This document shows positions 56,030 to 64,000 of a stretch of DNA of 64,000 nucleotides, one piece after another. The first letter of the stretch is position 1. The number at the start of each line of letters is the position of its first letter. The DNA is from Halichoerus grypus. Its lineage: Eukaryota > Chordata > Mammalia > Carnivora > Phocidae. Both the position numbers and the translations under genes were made by a program. A model generated the notes under the pieces. It was not told the origin of the DNA, did not search any database, and saw only the letters and a list, made by a program, of their open reading frames with translations. The stretch is taken from NCBI RefSeq assembly GCF_964656455.1, contig NC_135712.1, forward strand, positions 69,817,239 to 69,881,238. Direction: 5' to 3'.

Positions 56030-56280
56030 AAACACTTATCACATGCCAGGCACTGCTTAGGAGCCTTACAAGTATTAATTTATTTACTTCTCATGACAAC
56101 TGTATGAGACAGGTATTATTATTATCCCCATTTAATAGATGAGGAAGCTAAGACATGAACAGGATAAATAATTTGCCAGGTTCCTACAGTGAATCCTGGT
56201 GGAACTGGGATTCAAGCCCAGGCAATTTGGCTTCAGAGTCTGCACTTTTAATACTTACTCTATGTTGCCTCTCATGCTAA
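56030..56280 (-). repeat. MIR, nearly full length
   Basis: Reverse MIR: CACATGCCAGGCACTGCTTA, TTATTATCCCCATTTAATAG, GGGATTCAAGCCCAGGCAAT, CTCTATGTTGCCTCTC. Confidence 0.9.
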
Positions 56281-56408
56281 TATACTGGGACAAAGAAATG
56301 TATAAGATAATGAATTTTATAGCATTCTTTGCCTATCATTCAGGCCAGTAGGACAGCTCCTTTGCAGGTATATTTTTCTCTCTATTATTTTTTCCATGCT
56401 TGCCTCTT

Positions 56409-56593
56409 TTTTTTTTTTTAAAGATTTATTTATTTACCAGAGAGAAGAGAGCGTGCGCGTGAGCAGGGGGAGGGGCAGAGGGAGAGGGAGGGAATCCCAA
56501 GCAGATTCCTTGCTGAGTGTGAAGCCCAACACTAGGCTCAATCACAACCCGAGTTGGTCGCTCAACCGACTGAGCCACTCAGGTGCCCCTCTA
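56409..56593 (-). mobile_element. Can-SINE, older subtype
   Basis: Duplication ATGCTTGCCTCTT at 56396-56408 and 56594-56606; several internal deletions. Confidence 0.93.
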
Positions 56594-56895
56594 ATGCTTG
56601 CCTCTTAACCAAGCAACTCTAGTCAAAATTTAATTTCTGCAGTGGGACTATCCCCACAAGGGCACTGGTATTGTTGCTATAGCCTGCTCTTTGTTGGTGG
56701 CTGGTTAACTCAGAATGTGTTGTTTAATGAGGCTTCATGGCACCAAAGGCCTCCTTAGCTCCAGACAACTGGCATATACATACCTGTGCCTGAGAATTGA
56801 TGCATTGTGGCTGGGTCATTGCTAACCTAACTTTCTATGGTCAATAAAATACCCAATTCAGAAAAAAATCTTCATGATGAAATGGCATCATTTTT

Positions 56896-57088
56896 TTAAA
56901 AGATTTTATTTACTTATTTGAGAGAGTGAGAGAGAGCACGAGCAGGGAGGAGCAGAGGGAGAGGGACAAGCAAACTGTGCTGAGCACGGAACCCGATGCG
57001 GGGCTCAATCCCATGACCCTGATATCATGACCTCAGCTGAAATCAGGAGTCAGATACTTAACTGACTGAACTACCCAGGCATCTGGAG
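56896..57088 (-). mobile_element. Can-SINE
   Basis: Perfect duplication ATGGCATCATTTTT at 56882-56895 and 57089-57102. Confidence 0.93.
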
Positions 57089-57139
57089 ATGGCATCATTT
57101 TTATATATAAAGGATAAACTTATCAGTATATTTTCTGAA

Positions 57140-57330
57140 AGTGGTTGATGTAGTGAAACGTGCATAAGCTTTATAACCAGATAGACCTGCATTTGAATCC
57201 TGATTCTACTACTTAATTTGCCGCATCCATCTGAGTGGAAAAAATAATGCCTTCCTGACTGGTAACTTGTGAGGTTTTGATAAGACAATGTGCAGGAAAC
57301 TCTTCATGGAGTGCCTGGTATGTGCTAAGT
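57140..57330 (+). repeat. MIR
   Basis: ACCAGATAGACCTGCATTTG, AATCCTGATTCTACTACTTA and TTTTGATAAGACAATGTGCA keep MIR order. Confidence 0.75.
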
Positions 57331-58489
57331 GCAAAAAATGTCTACTTGCTGTCTCCTCCCATTTTCTTGAAATAAGATGGGTATGTGCTTTTCTGGTTGC
57401 TGTTCTCAATTGTACAGCTTGTTCTTCCTCCTTCCATGCCTCCTGTGAGTTCAGCACACTGAGGAGGGGGGTGTTAGCCTAGCTTTTCACTTTATCCTTG
57501 GAGTGTAGTTATTTCATCGGTTCCCTTAATTTTCATCTAGCTAGTCATCACTCTAGCAAAATGCTATATATACTGCTTAGGCATAATGCTTCTCTTTCTT
57601 TAGTTGGGTAGTAAGTGCCAGTTGTTTAGAGTTGTCTGGTGAAACTACTAAACAATGAAAGGAATGGTTCTTCTAGCATTGCTCTGCCACCCTAGACTGC
57701 CTTGGGGTATGCAGTCTGAACTTGGAACCCAGCTATATGCAGTTTTCCTGGTGCAGTGATGCAGATAGAGTCAAAGTTCAAGTATTAAAATACTTCTTAG
57801 TGTCTCCAAACTGAGCTCAGTCCATTGGTTAAAACCTTTTCATGTTCTGTTCTCTATCTCAGTTAATAGCATTTTTCACTCAGCAAACCCAGAAGCCTCA
57901 AGGTGAAATTTCATACTTTCCTCTTCATTTCCCGTATCCAGGCAGTTTCCAGGTCTTATGAATTTTGTTCCTGATTTTTCTCTGGAAGCTCTATTTTTTT
58001 CTCCATTTCCAAATATATTTGCTTATATTACTAAAAAATCCAGGGAGTAGTATTGCTTCAGGCATGGCCAATTGTAGGTACTTAACCAAGAATTTGTCCC
58101 TATCCATGGGCTCCTCTTTCCTGTGTGTTGACTTCAGTCTCAGGCAGACTTTTCTACAGGATAGCCCTAAGCAAGCCTAACCAAAACAAAACAAAGCAAT
58201 CCTAATAGGTATAACAGAAGCAAAAATTCGGAGGCTGGCTATTTTTGGATTGACCTGAGTTATGTTCCCCTTCTTATAATGAGGGTATGGGATATGCTGT
58301 TCCATCAGGCCTAAATTACGTGCCCAACCCTGGATCTTGAGGCAAGGGTATACTTTCTTGGAACTTCATGGACCAGAGTAATTGGCGGAGGGGTGATTCC
58401 CCTGTGGAAAAGGAGAGTTCTGTTCCCAAAACAAAGGGACATGAATTCTGGGCACATATAAACAATAAATTCATCGAGGGCCCTTATTA

Positions 58490-59025
58490 TCTCTCATTGT
58501 GGACTATCTCAGTAGCCTCCTAACTGACCTTCCAGTCTGAACTTTGGCCCTCATTCCAAACAGCCTCCACATAGCCACCACCTTAAGCAAAGTTACTATA
58601 GTATTTTGTGCAGAAATGTTTAGTATTTTCTTATAGAAACATAGAAAATAGTTAAAACTCGTCCCTGACATTTAGTCTGTACTTTAATCCCTATGAAGTT
58701 CCCAGTTACAAAACCGTGGCATTCACTCACTCTTACATGTTCTTCCTCACCACTCTCATTCTTGCTTCTCCACATTCCCTGCAGTCCCTCCTCCTTCGCC
58801 TGGAAGGCTATTAGTCATCTTTTAAATAATGCTCCTTTAGAAGGCATCCCTGACCTGCCCTTTTCCATCTCTCTTTGTAACACTTCTCTCTGCATAGCAT
58901 AGTTATGTAAGTGTCCATTTCCCCCATTTCATTCTGAATACCGAGAGATGGGGACTCTTCCTCTTTAACCACCATAAGCCCAGTGCCTAACATAATCGAC
59001 ATTCAGTGAGTATTTATTCAAGGAA
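58490..59025 (+). repeat. L2 segments
   Basis: CTCAGTAGCCTCCTAACTGA; CCTCCTTCGCCTGGAAGGCT; AGAAGGCATCCCTGACCTG; AGCCCAGTGCCTAACATAAT. Typical L2 3' order, decayed. Confidence 0.7.
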
Positions 59026-59461
59026 TGGAGACCTTAACAGTTTGGTCATGCCTCTTATAGTTGGGCAGGTGCCAGTGGTACTGTTGCCTTTGGAAGGGCC
59101 TCTTTTTTCCCTTTCTCCCTATTCATTTTCACTTTTTTACATTTATCTTCATTTTCTATTTTCTTCCTTTTCTTTCTCTTTTTTCTTTGACCAAGGTAGG
59201 GGTTGACAGTTTATATAGAACTAGTAGTAAAGCAGGAGGATCAAATAATATTTGAGCAATCCATACTGCTAATCCAGTTATTAGTACACCTACCCTCATT
59301 GCCCATTGCCCCCTCACCCCGCAACATACTCTTGAAGCTTTGTGGGGGGGAATGCTATTGTCAGAACCCAGGAAAGAGAGGCCTATCAGCAGACAGCAGG
59401 GACCCTAAGCTGAAGCTTTTATCTATCCTCCCCACAGCTGTTCTCCTTTTTTTTTTTTTTT

Positions 59462-59660
59462 TAAAGATTTATGCATTTATTTTATAGAGAGAGAGAGCAC
59501 AAGCAGGCTGGGGGAGGGGCAAAGGGAGAAAGAGAATCCTGAAGCAGACTCCGCGCTAAGTGTGGAGCCTGACATGGGGCTTGATCCCAGAACCCTGAGA
59601 TCATGACCTGAGCCAAAAACAGGAGTCGGCTGGTTAACTGACTCCACCACCTTGGCACCC
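59462..59660 (-). mobile_element. Can-SINE, older subtype
   Basis: Imperfect duplication CTGTTCTCCTTTTT / CTGTTCTGTTTTTT at 59448-59461 and 59661-59674. Confidence 0.9.
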
Positions 59661-59776
59661 CTGTTCTGTTTTTTATAGCTGCTTTATCACTTCTTTTATT
59701 AAATGAAGTCTTTTTGTGTGTGTTTTGTAATCTTTCCTCCCTAAATTTTACCAACCTACCTGAGTGGTTATAGACC

Positions 59777-59990
59777 AGCTCTGTCCAACATAATAGCTAC
59801 TAGCCACATGTGGCGATTTAAGTTTAAATTAATTAAAATTAGATAAAATTTAAAATTTCAGTTCTTTAGTCACACTAACCAGACTTCAAGTGCTTAATGG
59901 CTACTAGGGCTAGTGGCTGCCATAATGGACAGCACACATATAGAACATTTCCAGCATCATAGAAAGTTCAATTGAACAGTGCTGTTATAG
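59777..59990. mobile_element. Palindromic hAT-type DNA transposon, near complete
   Basis: Left end CAGCTCTGTCCAACATAATA, centre AATTAATTAAAATTAG, right half GGCTAGTGGCTGCCATAATG ... GAACAGTGCTG. It pairs with itself along most of its length. Same family as the split copy at 2.5-2.95 kb. Confidence 0.8.
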
Positions 59991-60752
59991 ATTTAATTCT
60001 GAGTTTTTCAGAAACAACTAGGTCATGCTTACATGTTTTTAGTTCCTTTGCATCAGGCTCACTTGAAGTTTAACCCACACTTGATTGAGAGGAGAGAAGA
60101 TTATTAAAGGAAATCATAAATTATTAGTAACTAAACAGGGACTTGACAAACTTCTCAAAATTTATGGGGCCATGAAATTCACAGAAATCCTGCTAGATAG
60201 TAGGAGTAAAGAGATGATTGATTTTTTTTTTTACTAGAAAATAGCAGAATCCCATAACTTCTAAAAGATTCTAAGACAGTCTCCCTATGAGCTTTCTCAC
60301 TTGGATGCTTTTGCGAAGAAAGCATTAAGAGCCATAACGTCATTCCCTCTCCACCCCCTTTGATGCCATGACTTTATTTTTGCCTCTTCAAGAGTCCTTT
60401 GAGAGTTTTAAATTTTTTAAGTTTTTTTTTTTCCTATTTGTTCTACTTTTGTTATTTGCTCACTGTCTTAATTGCTTTCTGGCCAGAGAATATGCTTGTA
60501 CTTCTTCTGATTTGGAGGACTTTGGAGACTTTTTTTATTGTGTGTACCTTAGTACAAGGCTAGTTTTTGTGAATGTCCTATGCTTAAAAAAAAGTGTTCT
60601 TCAGGATGTAGCTTTCTAGATTTAAAGAACAACTTATTATATATAATATTATTCAGCTCTTCTAATCACTCTTTCACTTTTGGTTTTCATGATCTGAAAA
60701 TTAATCTCCCGTTACCTTTGTTTTTTCTTTTTTGTTTTCATTTTTCATTTTT

Positions 60753-60858
60753 TTAAGATTTTATTTTTAAGTAATCTCTATATCCAAGGTGGGACTTGAA
60801 CCCACAACCCTGAGATCAAGAATCTCATGCTCTACCGACTGAGCCAGCCAGGTGTCCC
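60753..60858 (-). mobile_element. Short tRNA-Lys-type Can-SINE with intact A and B boxes
   Basis: Reverse strand reads TGGCTCAGTCGGTAGAGCAT, then GGGTTCAAGTCCC. One of the best tRNA-Lys matches in the window, but it continues into a SINE tail and lacks a proper acceptor stem. Confidence 0.9.
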
Positions 60859-60966
60859 TCAATTTTCTTTTTATATTTTCTGCAGTTTTTGTTTCATGTG
60901 TATGTTTTGTTTTAGATATGTATAAAAAAAATATATTATGTAAATATACGTATATAGTATATATAT

Positions 60967-61166
60967 CTAAGATTTATTTATTTTAGAGAGAGAGAGAGTG
61001 TGTGAGTGCACAGGATTGGGAGGGGCAGAGGGGGAGAGAGAGAGAGAATCTCAAGTCGACTCCTTGCTGAGCGTAGAACCCAACTTGGGGCTGGATATCA
61101 TGACCCTGAGATCATGACCTGAGTTGAAATCAAGAGTCGGCCGCTTTACTGACTGAGCCACCCAGG
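60967..61166 (-). mobile_element. Can-SINE, head truncated by a few bases
   Basis: Ends GACTGAGCCACCCAGG without the GCGCCCC end; older subtype with AAATCAAGAGTCGG. Confidence 0.9.
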
Positions 61167-61336
61167 ACTTGTTTTATATATTTTGAGGCCATGTTATTAG
61201 ATACATAAAATTAGTGAGAGCTACATCTTCATTATGGCTTCTTTGTCTTTTTAAATGATTCTTGCCTTGAATGCAACCTTGATGTAATGTTGTAATTTCT
61301 GCTTACCTTTTTGCTTGATTGACTGTTTTATTTTAT

Positions 61337-61533
61337 TATTTTTTATTTCTTAAAGATTTTATTTATTTATTTGAGAGAGAGAGAGAGAAACAGCATGAGA
61401 GGGGAGAGGGTCAGAGGGAGAGGCAGGCTTCCTGATGAGCCGGGAGCCAGATGCGGGACTCGATCCCAGGACTCTGGGATCATGACCTGAGCTGAAGGCA
61501 GTTGCTTAACCAACTGAGCCACCCAGGCACCCT
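61337..61533 (-). mobile_element. Can-SINE
   Basis: Full minus copy with imperfect flanks GACTGTTTTATTTTA / GGCTGTTTTGTTTTA. Confidence 0.92.
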
Positions 61534-62103
61534 GGCTGTTTTGTTTTAAATAGTTGAGTTTATTTCATTGACTTTTATTTTTATTTCATATCTGTTTCAT
61601 CTTAATTCTGTCATCTTTTAAAAATGATTTTTTATAATGTTCTTTTGCTTTTTCTTTGCCTTGGCAATATTTAAGATCATCTAGTTTTAGTTGTAATGAT
61701 GATTAACTTTTACTTTAAAATAGTATCCCTAAAACTGGAGGCAACTGAAGCATTGTCTTTCCTCCTGTGCCTTTGCTCTTAAAGGGATGGTGTGTGCCTC
61801 CTTTACCTTGCTTGTAAAGCATTCTGCTACCCAGACAACATAAGATGTGACTGTCAGGTAATGAGATTGGCTTTCTTCAGTGACTCAGGAAATTAACCTT
61901 ATTGTTTTGCAATAAAACCTTCTATGTTTCTACCATCCCATTAAGTAAGCAGATTTGAGTCTCTGTTATATACAAGGTATCTCCAAATCTGAGGAAGTCT
62001 TCCTAGCTTTCCTGCTTAAGCAAGAGTACCCTGAGCATGATCAGGCCTTGGAATCTGTGCTTACTAAGAGGCAATTTGACCCTGGTTTAAAATCAGTTGA
62101 GAT

Positions 62104-62298
62104 GGGGCGCCTGGGTGGCTCAGTCGTTAAGCATCTGCCTTCAGCTCAGGTCATGATCCCAGGGTCCTGGGATCGAGCCCCATATCGGGCTCCCTGCTGG
62201 GCGGGAAGCCTGCTTCTCCCTCTCCCACTCCCCCTGCTTGTGTTCCTGCTCTCGCTATCTCTCTCTCTGTCAAATAAATAAATAAAATCTTAAAAAAA
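62104..62298 (+). mobile_element. Can-SINE, full length
   Basis: Perfect duplication AAAATCAGTTGAGAT at 62089-62103 and 62299-62313. Confidence 0.95.
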
Positions 62299-62499
62299 AA
62301 AATCAGTTGAGATATTCTTTAGATGCAGAGCACAGTGACAAGTCTTAATTTGTGTTGCAGACTGTCCAATCCTAGATAGTTTTTGGCAGATTTTTCTCTG
62401 AGGCGGAATGGGTAAGAAGGCTTTATTCAGGTACCCCTTATGATGTAGTTGGAGTTATTATATTTGTGCAATGGAAATTCAAAGAGGGAAAAGGACAGA

Positions 62500-62690
62500 G
62501 AAAAGAGAAGGAATATCATTATCTACCCTTTGATGGTGCTTTCTATAGATTATCAATTACACTGAGAGAACTGAAGCTTAAAGAATTTAAATGGCTTACC
62601 CAAGGATGCATAGCTAGTTTGTGGAGAGCTAGGATTCAAATTCAGGTTGGCCTGATTATGAACCTTGTTCTCTTTCTGCTGCATGACATT
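62500..62690 (-). repeat. MIR
   Basis: AACTGAAGCTTAAAGAATTT, AATGGCTTACCCAAGGATGC, GAGCTAGGATTCAAATTCAG keep reverse MIR order. Confidence 0.75.
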
Positions 62691-63805
62691 TTCTCTCTCC
62701 TTCTTATCACAGCACATAAGAAATAGAAAAGACACGGTCTCTGTCCTTAAGGAAACAAACCACATAAAATACAATAATAAATAGCAATTTTTTTTAAAGG
62801 ATCATCAGGAGGAATGGTATATTGACAGCACATATTATGGGGTTTCTAACAAAGGAGTTACAGCTGGTCAGATTATTTAGAACTTCTTAGGAGAACGTTG
62901 AACTAGAGCTGAACCTGAATCCCTGAATGAGACAAGAAGCGTTCTAAGTGGAAATGTCTGCATAAATAAAACCATGGAAGTAGGTATGAGGTTGTCATGT
63001 TTATAATAGAGTGTGGTAGGGAGAGAGACTATTTTCAAATTGAGGAGTACTGAGCGGGAAAGTTGGTATTTAGATTGGGGCTACATGATGGTGACTTTTT
63101 GAACTCCATACCGAGGAGTTTGTACATCATCAGTGGTTAGGTTTCTGACATAAGGGGTTTTCCTTTTGGTAAATCTGCTCATTGTTGAAATTCAGTAAAT
63201 TTGATATCATTCAAATGTAGTGTGATTGGTGAGGCATTTGTTGAATAGATTTGAAGTTACAGGCATGCTTAGGAGTACTACTTATTCGCCCCCAGACATT
63301 AAGATTCTGCTGTCAGCTGTTAAAGAGATGGGACTAGCCAATGGTTAGGTTCTCCTAGGTGCCCTGGAGCTGAGAGACTATAGTAAAGTCAAGCATGTTT
63401 TTCCTATAAGCATTATTTACTTAAAAACATCATAAATATTTAACTGCATACTTTATTAGTTAAATACTATATAATTAAAACCAGAAAATATGGAGCCAGA
63501 TAAGAAGAAAATTAAACAAATTAAATGTGGTAATCTCTTGTTACTTAAATGTTACCAATAATTATTTCACTTAACTATGTTTTCCTCCACTTTAAAGAAG
63601 GAACCTATCACTTCTTTTCAGGGAGTGTTTTTTGGTATTAAAAGTCCCAGGTGTTTGCGTGACCACAATCTTTCAGCATAAGATGCCCTTGACACTTTGG
63701 GATTTAAAAAATCCTTGATGGTACTTTCCAGCCTCTTGTTTGCTAACTTTGTTCAGATTCTTGATCTTTCATTAATTGCTAGAACTGTTTAGGAAGGGCT
63801 AAACA

Positions 63806-64000
63806 GGGATGCCTGGGTGGCTCAGTCAGTTTAGCATCTGCCTTCAGCTCAGGTCATGATCCCAGGGTCCTGGGATTGAGTCCCGTATCAGGCTCCCTGC
63901 TTGGCGGGGAGCCTGCTTCTCCCTTTGCCTGCCACTCTGCCTGCTTGTGTGTGCCCTCTCTTTCTCTGACAAATAAATAAATAAAATCTTTAAAAATAAA
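63806..64000 (+). mobile_element. Can-SINE, runs to the window edge
   Basis: GGGATGCCTGGGTGGCTCAG head, TC tract and A-rich tail reaching base 64000; the right flank is not visible. Confidence 0.93.

Larger units (their letters stand above)
54843..64000 (+). other. RUBCN: RUBCN intron 1 (continues beyond window)
   Basis: Nothing resembling RUBCN exon 2 (expected to start REHWQLL) is visible on the plus strand up to 64000. The intron holds SINEs, MIR, L2 and a palindromic DNA transposon. 54.95-56.0, 57.5-58.5, 60.0-60.7 and 62.7-63.8 kb show no recognisable feature. Confidence 0.75.

Noticed and set aside
60753..60858. Possible tRNA-Lys genes (this locus, 3721-3824 and 32471-32587)
   Set aside because: A and B boxes are present, but the acceptor stems do not pair, the bodies continue into SINE tails, and target-site duplications flank several of them.
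62104..62281. Repeated peptide-like frames such as [20 protein letters not shown] at many sites
   Set aside because: Chance translations of the Can-SINE body; they recur wherever the SINE occurs and are not a protein family.
54843..64000. RUBCN exon 2
   Set aside because: Searched for the expected REHWQLL-type coding sequence with a phase-2 acceptor; none seen, so exon 2 is taken to lie beyond the window.
494..64000. Regularly recurring ~200-bp repeats as a CRISPR-like or satellite array
   Set aside because: Irregular spacing, both orientations and individual target-site duplications show them to be dispersed SINEs.

Overview
This is a nuclear chromosomal window from a carnivoran mammal. 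About fifty tRNA-Lys-derived Can-SINE copies are present, reading GGCGCCTGGGTGGCTCAG at the head and ending in a TC-rich tract plus an A tail. I saw no copy with the dog-specific SINEC_Cf head, so I infer an arctoid caniform (bear, seal or mustelid group) rather than a dog. The genes are spliced, introns are long, and there are three CpG-island promoters. Nothing is prokaryotic, viral or plasmid-like.

Gene layout, left to right. (1) 1-8710: first coding exon of LRCH3 (minus strand, 8449-8710), its CpG-island promoter (about 8100-8900), and the start of its first intron running off the left edge. (2) About 13.3-43.1 kb: the complete FYTTD1 gene (UIF, an mRNA-export adaptor) on the minus strand. 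It has nine coding exons with consistent phases that join to 957 nt (318 codons plus stop), a long 3' UTR nearly free of repeats, and a CpG-island promoter. (3) 43.1-54.3 kb: intergenic DNA full of repeats. (4) 54.4-64 kb: CpG-island promoter and first coding exon of RUBCN (Rubicon, plus strand, 54778-54842), then RUBCN intron 1 to the right edge. The order RUBCN / FYTTD1 / LRCH3, with RUBCN divergent from the other two, matches human 3q29 in inverted orientation.

The three genes share no pathway: LRCH3 is a cytoskeletal scaffold, FYTTD1 works with the UAP56 helicase and NXF1 in mRNA export, and RUBCN restrains PI3K-III-driven autophagy. They are linked by position only.

I see no new molecular system. 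The unusual content is in the repeat landscape. A 158-bp segment has been copied into the body of a SINE from a unique locus 1.6 kb away. Two opposed SINEs have exchanged target-site duplications, which records a tiny inversion. A tailless 5S rRNA retropseudogene has perfect flanking duplications. Two insertions appear to be poly(A) only, in the same intron. Three SINE pairs were inserted at the same target, each with three target copies. There are several cases of SINEs nested in other elements. The promoters carry good visual matches to NRF1, YY1, ZNF143 and ETS sites.
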